Part shown: positions 23,590 to 32,171 of the stretch, piece after piece | Numbering within the stretch: position 1 is the stretch's first letter | Layout: each line of letters starts with the position of its first letter | Origin: Streptomyces puniciscabiei | Lineage (GTDB): Bacteria > Actinomycetota > Actinomycetes > Streptomycetales > Streptomycetaceae | Direction of reading: 5' to 3' | DNA length: 64,000 bases | Assembly: GCF_006715785.1 (NCBI RefSeq) | Contig: NZ_VFNX01000001.1 | Location: 1,316,501-1,380,500, forward strand | Translations under genes and position numbers: made by a program | Notes under the pieces: model-generated | Told to the model about the DNA's origin: nothing | The model's database searches: none | What the model saw: only the letters and a program-made list of their open reading frames with translations

Positions 23590-23616
23590 TTGACACTCTT
23601 ACAGAGCGCTTATAAA
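23590..23616 (+). promoter_or_regulatory. Candidate sigma-70-type promoter
   Basis: TTGACA at 23590 and TATAAA at 23611 are separated by 15 bases; a TAAACC at a 17-base distance is the alternative -10. It is about 95 bases before the TTG start of the LAETG protein and in the right direction. Confidence 0.5.
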
Positions 23617-23711
23617 CCTGTGAGCCTCGTGGGGGTGGTGGGGCACTCACCTCATCCGGTGCCTCAAACACCCCCGAACCCCCCGCAGTTGCACTCTGTA
23701 AAGGACAAACG

Positions 23712-24401
23712 TTGTCCATAACTCACCGTGGCGCACGCCGTTCCGTGCGCGTTCTGGGTGTTGCCTCCGCCTCGGCCGCGGTCGTGCTGGGTCTGTCCAG
23801 CTCCGCGTTCGCGTGCAACATCAGCGAATTCAAGGCCGAAGCCAAGTGTGACGGCTCCAAGGGCGTCATCGTCGTCACCGACACCGACGGCTCCGGTACC
23901 CCTGCCACCATCACCGTGTTCCGCACGAACAACGGTGGGGTCGAGAAGCAGATCGGCCGGCAGGAGGTCAAGGGCTCCGCCCAGGGCACCTCGGTCACCT
24001 TCTCGGAGAAGTGGAAGCCGAACGCGACGTACCGCGTCCACGTCACGGCCAGCCCCTACGTCGACGAGGACATCGCGGGCGGCCTGACGACCCCGTCGGC
24101 CGCCTGCGAGACCGACACCCCGACCCCGGCCCCGTCGGCCCCCAAGCCGACGGCGACGCCGTCGAAGTCCGCCCCGGCCGAGTCGGCGACCCCGACCCCG
24201 TCGGCCTCCGCGTCCAGCTCCGCCCCGGCGGCCACGTCGAGCAACGCGCCGTCCCCGGCGGCGGGTGACTCCAACCTCGCCGAGACCGGTGCCAGCTCCA
24301 ACACCGGCCTGATCGCCGGCATCGCGGGCGCGCTGGTCGTCGTCGGCGGCGGCGCGGTCTACTTCGGCATGCGCCGTCGTGGCGCCCGCGGCAACGGCTG
24401 A
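23712..24401 (+). CDS. LAETG-anchored cell-surface protein (sortase substrate)
   Basis: A 229-residue secreted protein. Residues 1-35 are a Sec signal peptide ending SSSAFA before CNIS; residues about 36-135 form a small beta-type domain with a possible Cys pair; residues about 136-190 are a Pro/Thr/Ser/Ala spacer suited to crossing the cell wall; then comes LAETG, a hydrophobic helix ([20 protein letters not shown]) and a basic tail RRRGARGNG. LAxTG is the signal of class E sortases in Streptomyces. The TTG start has AAAGGA about six bases upstream. The binding partner is unknown; it differs from chaplins, which have short hydrophobic repeats. Confidence 0.88.
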   Translation: MSITHRGARRSVRVLGVASASAAVVLGLSSSAFACNISEFKAEAKCDGSKGVIVVTDTDGSGTPATITVFRTNNGGVEKQIGRQEVKGSAQGTSVTFSEKWKPNATYRVHVTASPYVDEDIAGGLTTPSAACETDTPTPAPSAPKPTATPSKSAPAESATPTPSASASSSAPAATSSNAPSPAAGDSNLAETGASSNTGLIAGIAGALVVVGGGAVYFGMRRRGARGNG

Positions 24402-24430
24402 CGCCTCGCCCCTCCTCACCAGTACGCCAC

Positions 24431-24467
24431 CGCGGCCCGTCCCCCTATCCCCAGGGGACGGGCCGCG
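24431..24467. terminator. Bidirectional hairpin terminator
   Basis: A perfect 14-base stem (cgcggcccgtcccc and complement) with a nine-base loop lies between the convergent stops of the LAETG protein and the MDMPI-family gene. Confidence 0.88.
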
Positions 24468-24488
24468 GTCGTGCACGGCGGCCGGGAA

Positions 24489-25283
24489 TCAGAAGCCGGT
24501 CCGCTCCAGCCAGAACTCCAGCAACTCCCGCTCGCCCAGCACGTCGAGCCCCGGCGTGTCCAGCGGCAGCCGCCGGTAGAAGGCCAGCAGCACCGAGGTG
24601 AGCGGGCCGCGCAGGGCGACCGTGGCCTTCTCGTGGCCGCGCCGCCAGGTGACTCCGTCCTCGCCCAGCTCGATCAGCCACTCGGCGTTCAGGGACGGGT
24701 CGGCGTCGGTGGCGTGCAGATGGATGCTGCGGCCCGGCCCGCGCAGCTCCTTCGCCTCCCCCTTCACCCCGCTGCGCTGCGCCCACTCCACGATTTCCAG
24801 CCACTCGTCCAGTGTGTCGGCGGCGATCTCGGGGGCGACCTCGTAGGGCGCGCCGACGGTGCGCGCGGCGTCCGCGCGGTGGATGGTGATCTCGTGGGTC
24901 ATCCGGCGGGTCCAGAACCCGCTCGTGGCCGCGCCGGTCCAGGACCACACCTTGGCCTCGGGACCGGCCTCGCGCAGCGCCCCGACGACCAGCTCGCCGG
25001 TCTCCGCGAGCCATGCGTCGAGGGCCGGCGCGTCCCCCTCGGCCTCCGGCCCGTCACCGAGCGGCACCTGCTCGCGCGGCACCATGTCCTGGGCCCGGAG
25101 CCGGACCTGCGTGGCCACCCAGCGCAGGGCGCCGCCCGTGTGCCGTACGAGCCGTTCCAGGGTCCACTCGGGGCAGGTCGGCACGGTGGCCGACAGATCG
25201 GCGCCGGAGGTCACCAGGGACCGGAACCGGCCCAGCTGGTGGGCGATTTCGTCACAGTAGCGATCATGCGCGAGGAGCGTCAT
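24489..25283 (-). CDS. Maleylpyruvate isomerase (MDMPI)/DinB-family mycothiol-dependent enzyme
   Basis: A 264-residue protein of the actinobacterial 'maleylpyruvate isomerase family mycothiol-dependent enzyme' type. The N-terminal DinB-like helical bundle includes TCPEWTLERLVRHTGGALRW and a metal-binding MTHEITIHRADA; the C-terminal part is the MDMPI_C beta domain. Members use mycothiol as a thiol cofactor, but most have no known substrate. It starts 24 bases after the thiQ stop on the same strand and may be read through from the thiamine operon, though no functional link is evident. Confidence 0.85.
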   Translation of the reverse strand: MTLLAHDRYCDEIAHQLGRFRSLVTSGADLSATVPTCPEWTLERLVRHTGGALRWVATQVRLRAQDMVPREQVPLGDGPEAEGDAPALDAWLAETGELVVGALREAGPEAKVWSWTGAATSGFWTRRMTHEITIHRADAARTVGAPYEVAPEIAADTLDEWLEIVEWAQRSGVKGEAKELRGPGRSIHLHATDADPSLNAEWLIELGEDGVTWRRGHEKATVALRGPLTSVLLAFYRRLPLDTPGLDVLGERELLEFWLERTGF

Positions 25284-25307
25284 GGGCTCACCCTAAGGGG
25301 CCGGTGA

Positions 25308-26327
25308 TCAGTCGAGTACGACGATTTCGGCCGCGTCGAACTCCACGCCGACCCCGTCCCCGGCCTCGGGTGCCTCCCGCAGCGCGCAGGCCGCCTCCAG
25401 GCGCGGCCCGTCGGCGGGCTGGAGGTGGACGGCCACATGGGTGCCCTTGAAGGTGCGGGCGGTCACCGTGCACGGCAGGCCGGTGTCGGCCGCCACGAGC
25501 CGCACCCCGGCGGGCCGGACCAGGAGGGTGCGCGCGCCCTGCGGGGAGCCGTCGGGGACCGGCAGCTTGCCCCAGGGGCTGTCGGCGGCCGTCCCCGCGA
25601 CGGTCGCGGGGACCACGTTGTCGAAGCCGAGGAAGCGTGCCACGAACGCGTCGGCGGGCCGCTGCCACACCTGAAGCGGCGTACCGGACTGTGCGATCCG
25701 CCCGTCCCGCATCACCACCACCCGGTCGGCCAGCGCGAACGCCTCGCCCTGGTCGTGGGTGACGGCGAGCACGGTCGTACCCAACCGGCCGAAGAGCTCC
25801 CGCAGCTCGACCACCAGGCGTTCCCGCAGGGAGCGGTCGAGCTGGCCGAGCGGTTCGTCGAGCATGAGCAGCCGGGGCCGGGGCGCCAGCGCCCGGGCGA
25901 GGGCCACGCGCTGCTGCTCGCCGCCGGACAGGGAGGCCACGGCCCGCCGGCCGGCCCCGGGGAGCCCGACGAGGTCCAGCAACTGCCCCACCTCTGTGTC
26001 CCGTTCGCCCTTGGCGACGCCGTGCATGCGCAGTCCGAACGCCACGTTCGCGCCGACGTCCCGCTGCGGGAAGAGCTGGTGGTCCTGGAACATCAGGCCG
26101 ACGCCCCGCCGGTGCGCGGGCACCCCCGACTGGTCGCGGCCGTCGAGCAACACCCGTCCGTCCGACAGGGGTTGAAGCCCGGCGACGGCCCGCAGCAGGG
26201 TCGACTTCCCGCTGCCGCTGGGGCCCAGCACACACACCACCTCGTGCTCGGCGACGTCCAGATCGACCGCGTCGAGCGCGGCCCGCCCGCCGAAGCGCAC
26301 GGTCGCGGCATCCAGGCTCAGCAGCAT
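25308..26327 (-). CDS. thiQ: Thiamine ABC transporter ATP-binding protein
   Basis: A 339-residue importer ATPase. Walker A GPSGSGKST, signature SLSGGEQQR, Walker B LLMLDEPLGQLD and switch VTHDQGE are all intact; the C-terminal about 110 residues form the TOBE regulatory domain common to FbpC/ThiQ-like subunits. It is the last of three co-directional genes for binding protein, fused permease and ATPase, headed by a TPP riboswitch, which fixes the substrate as thiamine or its phosphates. The protein acts at the inner face of the membrane. Confidence 0.92.
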   Translation of the reverse strand: MLLSLDAATVRFGGRAALDAVDLDVAEHEVVCVLGPSGSGKSTLLRAVAGLQPLSDGRVLLDGRDQSGVPAHRRGVGLMFQDHQLFPQRDVGANVAFGLRMHGVAKGERDTEVGQLLDLVGLPGAGRRAVASLSGGEQQRVALARALAPRPRLLMLDEPLGQLDRSLRERLVVELRELFGRLGTTVLAVTHDQGEAFALADRVVVMRDGRIAQSGTPLQVWQRPADAFVARFLGFDNVVPATVAGTAADSPWGKLPVPDGSPQGARTLLVRPAGVRLVAADTGLPCTVTARTFKGTHVAVHLQPADGPRLEAACALREAPEAGDGVGVEFDAAEIVVLD

Positions 26328-26376
26328 CGGGCACCCATCCGTCCGGTCAGCAGCATCAGAACTCCACCGTCGGCAT

Positions 26377-28062
26377 CTAGAACTCCCCCGTGCGGTCGGT
26401 GCGCAGTCGCTCCAGGAGCAGCAGGGCGGCGGCGCACACCACCATCAGGATGGTCGAAAGGGCCATCGCCTGGCCGTAGTTGAGGTCTCCGGGGCGGCTG
26501 AGCAGCCGGGCCACGGCGACCGGGAGCGTCGGGTTGTCGGGCCGGGCGATGAACACCGTCGCCCCGAACTCGCCGAGCGAGACGGCGAACGCGAACCCGG
26601 CCGCGACCAGCAGCGCCCGCCGCACCAACGGCAGATCCACCTCCCGCCACACCCGCCAGGGCGAGGCCCCGAGCACCGCGGCGGCCTCCCGCAGCCGTCC
26701 GTCCACCGCGCGCAGCACCGGCAGCATGGTCCGTACGACGAAGGGGGCGCCGACCAGCGCCTGGGCGAGCGGGACGAGGATCCAGGACTGCCTGAGGTCC
26801 AGCGGCGGCTTGTCGAGGGCGATCAGGAAGCCGAAGCCGACGGTCACCGCGGATACGCCGAGCGGCAGCATCAGCAGCGCGTCGAAGCCCCGGACCAGCC
26901 GTCCGGCGTCCCGGCGGGCCAGCGCGGCGGCGGCGAGACCTCCGATCACGACGGCGATGGCGGTGGCGGCGACGGCGTACTGCAGCGAGGTCCACACCGC
27001 GTGCACGGGCGCCACCAGGAACGTACCGCCGTCGGCGTTCGTGAGCGCCCGGTAGTAGCCGAATCCGGGCGCGTCCAGGGAGCGCTGGACGAGGACGGCG
27101 AGCGGCAGCACGAGGAGCAGCGCGATGGTGGCGAGGACACCGGCGAGCAGGGCCCACTGCCCGGCGCCGCGCGGGCGGCGGGCGGTCACCGCGGGGTCGA
27201 CCAGCCGCAGCGCGCTCTCCCGGCGCCGTACCGTCCACGCGTGCACGGCGAGGATCGCGCCGACGGCGGCGAACTGGACGAGGGTGAGGACGGCGGCCGT
27301 GGAGAGGTCGAAGACCTCGGAGGTCTGCCGGTAGATCTCCACTTCCAGGGTGGAGAAGGTGGGGCCGCCGAGGATCTGCACGACGCCGAAGGAGGTGAAG
27401 GTGAACAGGAACACCATCAGCGCGGCGGCGGCCACGGCGGGCGCGAGGGCGGGCAGCGTCACCTTCCGCCAGGCCCGCCACGGTGACGCGCCGAGCATCC
27501 GGGCCGCCTCCTCCTGGCGGGGGTCGAGCTGGGACCACAGCCCGCCGACGGTCCGTACGACGACCGCGTAGTTGAAGAAGACATGGGCCAGCAGGATGGC
27601 CCACACCGTGGTGTCCAGCCGTACGCCCCACAGCTCGTCCAGCAGCCCGCCGTGCCCGACGAGGGCGAGGAACGCGCTGCCGGCGACGACGGTCGGCAGC
27701 ACGAACGGGACGGTGACGACGGCCCGCAGCACCTGCTTGCCCGGGAAGTCGAGGCGGGCGAAGACATGGGCGGCGGGCAGCGCGAGCAGCAGGGTGAGCG
27801 CGGTGGAGGCGAGCGCCTGCCAGGTGGTGAACCACAGCACGTGCCGGATGTCCGGCTGCGCGACGACGTCCGCGATCCGCCCCAGCCGCCAGGCGCCGTC
27901 CACCTTCAGCCCGCGCGTGACGATCGCGGCCACGGGCCAGGCGAAGAACAGCGCGAAGAACGCGACGGGCAGGGCCAGCAGCCCGAGCCGCGCCGCGCTC
28001 CCGCGCCAGTCCCTCGTGCGGGGGACTACTTCAGTACGAGCGAGGTCCACGACTTGACCCAC
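26377..28062 (-). CDS. thiP: Thiamine ABC transporter permease (two fused halves)
   Basis: A 561-residue membrane protein with about twelve hydrophobic segments in two homologous halves. Each half carries the EAA loop that docks on the ATPase: EEAARMLGASPWRAWRKVTL in the first and REAAAVLGASPWRVWREVDL in the second. This duplicated-permease layout is typical of ThiP/FbpB importers. It overlaps the binding-protein gene by 37 bases. GTG 28062 was used; a GTG at 28050 is a possible alternative, and neither has a strong ribosome site, consistent with coupling. Confidence 0.92.
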   Translation of the reverse strand: MGQVVDLARTEVVPRTRDWRGSAARLGLLALPVAFFALFFAWPVAAIVTRGLKVDGAWRLGRIADVVAQPDIRHVLWFTTWQALASTALTLLLALPAAHVFARLDFPGKQVLRAVVTVPFVLPTVVAGSAFLALVGHGGLLDELWGVRLDTTVWAILLAHVFFNYAVVVRTVGGLWSQLDPRQEEAARMLGASPWRAWRKVTLPALAPAVAAAALMVFLFTFTSFGVVQILGGPTFSTLEVEIYRQTSEVFDLSTAAVLTLVQFAAVGAILAVHAWTVRRRESALRLVDPAVTARRPRGAGQWALLAGVLATIALLLVLPLAVLVQRSLDAPGFGYYRALTNADGGTFLVAPVHAVWTSLQYAVAATAIAVVIGGLAAAALARRDAGRLVRGFDALLMLPLGVSAVTVGFGFLIALDKPPLDLRQSWILVPLAQALVGAPFVVRTMLPVLRAVDGRLREAAAVLGASPWRVWREVDLPLVRRALLVAAGFAFAVSLGEFGATVFIARPDNPTLPVAVARLLSRPGDLNYGQAMALSTILMVVCAAALLLLERLRTDRTGEF

Positions 28063-29102
28063 TGGTCACGGTTGGCGGCGATCCTGCCGGGGGCCATGGT
28101 CTCGGGGTGCTCGGCGGCCTTGCCGTACTGGGTGAACTCGGCGGGGACCTTCGCGCCCTGCAGCACCGGGTAGACGAACATGTTCAGCGGCATGTCCTCC
28201 TGGAACTCCTTGGAGACCAGGAAGTCGATGAACGCCTTGGCGCCCTTGGGGTTCCTGGCGTTGCTGAGCAGCCCGGCGAACTCGATCTGCCGGAAGCAGG
28301 TGCCGTACGACACCCCGGTCGGGGCCGTGCTGGGCCGCTTCTTGGCGTAGATGACCTCGGCGGGCGGGGAGGAGGCGTACGACACCACCAGCGGCCGGTC
28401 ACCGCCGGCCTTCCTGCCCTCCGACGAACCCGAGAACTCCTGGTAGTAGGCCTGGTCCCAGCCGTCGACGACCTTGACGCCGTTGGCCTTGAGCTTCTTC
28501 CAGTAGCCCTGCCACCCGTTGTCCCCGAACTGGGCCGCGCTGCCGAGCAGGAAGCCGAGCCCGGGCGAGGAGGTGGCGGCGTTCTCGGTGACGAGGAGGT
28601 TCTTGTACTCGGGCTTGGCGAGGTCCGCGAAGGACTGCGGCGGGGTGAGGTGGTGGTCGGCGAAGTACTTCTTGTCGTAGTTGACGCAGATGTCGCCGTA
28701 GTCGACGGGCGTGACCCGGTGCTTGGCCTGGTCGAGCTGGTACTGGGCGCCGGTCTTGTCGAGGCCCTTGGCCGTGTACGGCTGGAAGAGGCCGTTGTCG
28801 AGGGCGCGGGAGAGCAGGGTGTTGTCGACGCCGAAGAAGACGTCGCCCTGCGGGTTGTCCTTGGTCAGGATGGCCTTGTTGACGGCCTGCCCGGCGTCGC
28901 CGTCCTGGAGGTTGCGGACCTTGTACCCGGTCTTCTTCTCGAAGTCCTTGAGCACGCTCTTGGACACGGCCCACGAGTTGTGGCTGACGAGCGTCACGGT
29001 CCTGGAGTCCGAGGACGGCTTGGTGCCGCCGCCGGAACCGCACGCGGACAGCGCGATCAGGCCGAGCCCGACCGCCACGGCCACGAACGTCTTGTTCTGC
29101 AC
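28026..29102 (-). CDS. thiB: Thiamine ABC transporter substrate-binding lipoprotein
   Basis: A 358-residue periplasmic-binding-type lipoprotein: Sec signal with lipobox LSAC at about residue 20, then VTLVSHNSWAVSKSVLKDFE, GDVFFGVDNTLLSRALDNG and PVDYGDICVNYDKKYF, matching the ThiB family. The GTG at 29102 has AGGAGG seven bases upstream. It is the first gene of thiB-thiP-thiQ and follows a TPP riboswitch and a hairpin. Extracellular thiamine capture is therefore the expected role. Confidence 0.93.
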   Translation of the reverse strand: MQNKTFVAVAVGLGLIALSACGSGGGTKPSSDSRTVTLVSHNSWAVSKSVLKDFEKKTGYKVRNLQDGDAGQAVNKAILTKDNPQGDVFFGVDNTLLSRALDNGLFQPYTAKGLDKTGAQYQLDQAKHRVTPVDYGDICVNYDKKYFADHHLTPPQSFADLAKPEYKNLLVTENAATSSPGLGFLLGSAAQFGDNGWQGYWKKLKANGVKVVDGWDQAYYQEFSGSSEGRKAGGDRPLVVSYASSPPAEVIYAKKRPSTAPTGVSYGTCFRQIEFAGLLSNARNPKGAKAFIDFLVSKEFQEDMPLNMFVYPVLQGAKVPAEFTQYGKAAEHPETMAPGRIAANRDQWVKSWTSLVLK

Positions 29103-29138
29103 TGGATGTCCTCCTGGGGTTGGCCAGGAAGAGACGCG

Positions 29139-29176
29139 GCCCTGCCCGGGCTCCGCTGGGGAGACCCGGGCAGGGC
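29139..29176 (-). terminator. Hairpin between TPP riboswitch and thiB, candidate expression platform
   Basis: A 12-base perfect stem (gccctgcccggg and complement) with a 14-base loop lies between the riboswitch aptamer and the thiB ribosome site. It may be the ligand-controlled terminator; no U-tract follows. Confidence 0.6.
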
Positions 29177-29198
29177 GCAACAGCTTGAGTGATGACCG

Positions 29199-29285
29199 AA
29201 CTCCCTACCCAGAATGACCTGGGCGAGGTTCAGAGGGTCTGCGGCCCTGTCCGCCGCACTCTCAGCGCTGTGGCGCTCCCCTGTC
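29199..29285 (-). ncRNA. TPP riboswitch (THI element)
   Basis: On the minus strand the conserved blocks occur in order: GGGGAGC, GCTGAGAGTGCGG (CTGAGA at 29260-29265), GACCCTCTGAACCT (complement at 29226-29233 and around) and a final GGTCATTCTGGGTAGGGAG. These are the THI-box signatures that bind thiamine pyrophosphate. The element precedes thiB, so thiamine uptake is switched off when TPP is plentiful. Confidence 0.93.
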
Positions 29286-29317
29286 GGAATATGAAGATGT
29301 GATGGACGGTGGTCAGA

Positions 29318-30424
29318 TTACCGCTCGGTGGCCGCCAGCTGACCACAGGCCCCGTCGATCTCCTGGCCACGGGTGTCCCGGATGGTGACCGGCACACCAT
29401 GGGCGGCGATGGCCTCCACGAACGCCTTCTCGTCCTCGGGCCGCGAGGCGGTCCACTTCGAGCCCGGCGTCGGGTTCAGCGGAATGAGATTGACGTGCAC
29501 GGGCTTGCCCCTGAGCAGCCTCCCGAGGCGATCCCCCCGCCACGCCTGGTCGTTGATGTCCCGGATGAGCGCGTACTCGATGGACAGCCGGCGCCCGCTC
29601 TTCTCGACGTACTCGAACCCGGCGTCCAGCACCTCGCGCACCTTCCAGCGCGTGTTCACGGGCACGAGGGTGTCGCGCAGTTCGTCGTCGGGGGCGTGCA
29701 GGGAGATCGCGAGCCGGCACTTGAAGCCCTCGTCGGCGAACCGGTGGATGGCCGGCACGAGCCCCACGGTGGACACGGTGATCCCGCGCTGGGACAGCCC
29801 GAGCCCATCGGGAGCCGGGTCGGTGAGCGCCCGGATGGCGTTGACCACCCGCTTGTAGTTGGCGAGCGGCTCGCCCATGCCCATGAAGACGATGTTGGAG
29901 AGCCGGGCAGGGCCTCCGGGGACTTCCCCGTCCCTCAGCGCCCGCATTCCGTCCACGATCTGGTGGACGATCTCGGCGGTGGACAGATTCCGGTCCAGCC
30001 CCGCCTGCCCGGTCGCGCAGAACGGGCAGTTCATCCCGCACCCCGCCTGCGAGCTGATGCACATGGTGACCCGGTCCGGGTACCGCATGAGCACGGACTC
30101 GACAAGGGTCCCGTCGAACAGCCGCCACAGCGTCTTGCGGGTGGTCCCCTCGTCGGTCGACAGATGCCGGACGACGGTCATCAGCTCCGGGAACAGCGCT
30201 TCCTGCAGCTTGCCGCGCGATCCGGCGGGGATGTCGGTCCACTGCTCCGGGTCGTGCGCGTACCGCGCGAAGTAGTGCTGCGAGAGCTGCTTGGCACGGA
30301 ACGGCTTCTCGCCGATCTCGGCCACCGCGTCCTTGCGTTCGGCGGGCGTGAGATCGGCAAGGTGCCGCGGCGGCTTCTTGGCTCCGCGGGGGGCGACGAA
30401 AGTGAGTTCTCCGGGCTTAGGCAT
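29318..30424 (-). CDS. rlmN: 23S rRNA (adenine2503-C2)-methyltransferase
   Basis: A 368-residue radical SAM methyltransferase acting on A2503 of 23S rRNA and A37 of some tRNAs. The iron-sulfur cluster motif is Cys129-Cys133-Cys136 ([15 protein letters not shown]), the conserved upstream Cys is in MCISSQAG, and the C-terminal methyl-carrying Cys lies in [20 protein letters not shown] binds SAM. The ATG at 30424 gives the usual [10 protein letters not shown]-terminus. It is transcribed away from the CsbD-like gene. Confidence 0.95.
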   Translation of the reverse strand: MPKPGELTFVAPRGAKKPPRHLADLTPAERKDAVAEIGEKPFRAKQLSQHYFARYAHDPEQWTDIPAGSRGKLQEALFPELMTVVRHLSTDEGTTRKTLWRLFDGTLVESVLMRYPDRVTMCISSQAGCGMNCPFCATGQAGLDRNLSTAEIVHQIVDGMRALRDGEVPGGPARLSNIVFMGMGEPLANYKRVVNAIRALTDPAPDGLGLSQRGITVSTVGLVPAIHRFADEGFKCRLAISLHAPDDELRDTLVPVNTRWKVREVLDAGFEYVEKSGRRLSIEYALIRDINDQAWRGDRLGRLLRGKPVHVNLIPLNPTPGSKWTASRPEDEKAFVEAIAAHGVPVTIRDTRGQEIDGACGQLAATER

Positions 30425-30631
30425 GGCGTTACCAGTGTCGCAGATCCACATGGGTGGCCTGCGGCCGTCGCACCTTACGACTGTCGTCAGTAGTCGCTAC
30501 CAGTCGTGACTGAGTGGCTTCGGACGGCCCAGCGACGGCCCGGCCGAGGGAGCTCAACACGACCCACAAGGTGGCTTCGCCTCGTGCCTCAAGGGGCACA
30601 CGGCCAGTGAGATCCCACGGGAGGTACCGAG

Positions 30632-30805
30632 ATGAGCGCCGGAGAACGGGCCAAGGCAAAGGCCGAACAGATCGTCGGAATGACCGTGCGGAAGGCGGCC
30701 CACGCGGTGCACAAAGAGACCCTCGCGGCGAAAGGCGCCGCTCTCGAATCACGGGGCAAGATGCGGGCCGCGAAAGAACAGACCAAGGGTTCCTTCAAGC
30801 GCTGA
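30632..30805 (+). CDS. CsbD-like small stress protein
   Basis: A 57-residue, highly charged helical protein (GERAKAKAEQIVGMTVRKAA ... KGAALESRGKMRAAKEQTKG) with the Lys/Ala/Glu/Gly pattern of the CsbD family of general-stress proteins. The ATG has GGAGG eight bases before it. Function is unknown in the family. It is followed by a convergent small membrane-protein gene 30 bases away. Confidence 0.7.
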   Translation: MSAGERAKAKAEQIVGMTVRKAAHAVHKETLAAKGAALESRGKMRAAKEQTKGSFKR

Positions 30806-30835
30806 GTGCGCTGCCGCAGGCCAACAGCGGTGGCA

Positions 30836-31006
30836 TCACCGGACGAAGTGCCGATGAGAGCGCCGGGACCAGCGCACACCGAACAGGACGAGGTCTGCCA
30901 CGAAGACCACGATGCCGATGATCAGGAGGTACGACAGCCCCGCCGCCACCGTGCCGATGATTCCCAGGACGATGGCCGCGAGGATCAGGAACAGGAAAAG
31001 CGCCAT
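30836..31006 (-). CDS. Small two-TM membrane protein
   Basis: A 56-residue product, almost all hydrophobic: MALFLFLILAAIVLGIIGTV, a short AAGLS turn, then LLIIGIVVFVADLVLFGVRW and a basic tail RRSHRHFVR. It would form a helical hairpin with both ends in the cytosol. Similar tiny proteins are common in Streptomyces next to stress genes; function unknown. A weak GAGG lies about 12 bases upstream. Confidence 0.7.
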   Translation of the reverse strand: MALFLFLILAAIVLGIIGTVAAGLSYLLIIGIVVFVADLVLFGVRWSRRSHRHFVR

Positions 31007-31034
31007 GGTCAGCACATCCTCAAGCCTCGGCCGG

Positions 31035-31385
31035 TCAGCGGCGTGCGAGGCGGCGCCCCTTACCGCGCTCGTAAGGCCTCTCGTAGTGTTTGAAGACCTC
31101 TTCTTCCCGCTCGACCGGCAGGACGTCATCCATGCCTATGGACGGTGCCTTCCTCACCAGCCCTCTCCCGTGCGCCACCCTTACGTAGCCGGGGCCCAGC
31201 GTTGCTTCGTCGAGGGGCACGAAGACCAGTCGGTGCCGAGTCGGCAGGCCGGTACGGACGGTGGCCATGGTCGGCGCGTCGGTGGTGGTGTCCACGTAGA
31301 CCGCTTCCAGCGCTCCGATCTTGTGCCCCTTGGGATCGATCACGTCCCGGTTGCGCCACTCGCGGATATCGGCTGAATGGATCAT
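31035..31385 (-). CDS. PRC-barrel domain protein
   Basis: A 116-residue cytosolic protein. Residues 1-80 (MIHSADIREWRNRDVIDPKG, IGALEAVYVDTTTDAPTMAT, HRLVFVPLDEATL) are a PRC-barrel, a small beta-barrel used in RNA processing (RimM) and photosynthetic proteins and often of unknown role when alone. The C-terminus is basic (RPYERGKGRRLARR). The ATG is preceded by AAGGAG. It precedes the small membrane protein on the same strand with a 28-base gap. Confidence 0.82.
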   Translation of the reverse strand: MIHSADIREWRNRDVIDPKGHKIGALEAVYVDTTTDAPTMATVRTGLPTRHRLVFVPLDEATLGPGYVRVAHGRGLVRKAPSIGMDDVLPVEREEEVFKHYERPYERGKGRRLARR

Positions 31386-31692
31386 GCCCTGCTCCTTGCG
31401 GCCCGCGCCTCCCGCAGGCACTGCATCCGATTGGAGGGGTGACTACGCGAGGTTTACACCTTTTCATCGTACTCTGACCGCTGGCGCATGGTGTCGAAAA
31501 TGCCTGATCACAGGCCGTCGCCGGCCACGGCGGTCGTCAGCGGTCGTCCCGCGCTGCCGTCAGATCATGAGGACGGGGTGGGGCGCCAGCAACAGGCTCG
31601 GCAGCCTGGCGCTGATCCCCCCAGGTCCAGCCGACGCCCCGCCACACGAGAAGGACTCGGCGAACGGGACCGAGCCCTCCTCGATGCGCCAC
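31386..31692. other. Intergenic region without recognised gene
   Basis: About 300 bases between the PRC-barrel gene start and the end of the small secreted-protein gene. Open frames here lack ribosome sites and protein-like composition. It should hold the PRC-barrel promoter; no clear -35/-10 pair or hairpin was identified. Confidence 0.5.
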
Positions 31693-31899
31693 TCAGATGC
31701 AGGGGACGTTGGCATAGCCCGGGTAGTAATAGCGCCCGGCCGGACCAGCGCTGTGGACGCACTGGCCGAAGCCGGGGCTCTGGGGCTTCGGACTCTCGGT
31801 GGCGGCGGTCGCGGTCGGAGCGATCAGGACGATCGCCCCGAGGACCATTGCCGCCACCGCCGATTTCTTGCCCGGGATGTGCCTCCGGAACGTCTTCAT
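31693..31899 (-). CDS. Small secreted protein
   Basis: A 68-residue product with an N-terminal KTFRRHIPGKK basic region, a hydrophobic core VAAMVLGAIVLIA and a PTATAA cleavage-like site, leaving a mature peptide of about 35 residues with two cysteines (GFGQCVHSAGPAGRYYYPGY and the terminal VPCI) that could form one disulfide. GAAGGAGG lies about eight bases before the ATG. Function unknown. Confidence 0.7.
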   Translation of the reverse strand: MKTFRRHIPGKKSAVAAMVLGAIVLIAPTATAATESPKPQSPGFGQCVHSAGPAGRYYYPGYANVPCI

Positions 31900-32171
31900 G
31901 CCGCCCTCCTTCGGGCCGAGACGGGAGCGCCGCACGGTTCACAGGGCGACGGGTCGGCGCTCGTATTCCGCATATCGTCATATGCCGCAGACATGACGTC
32001 AACACCCTAATTTGGGGCATTAACGCCGAAAATCGGCCGGACCGGGTGGCCACGATGTGCTCATGTGAGGGCCCGGATACGGGCGGTGAGCTGTGAAGTT
32101 CTCCTGACGAACGGTCGGGTTTCCTGATCGGGCCTTGTCCCGCCCCTTGGCCTGACGTAACCACATGAGGT

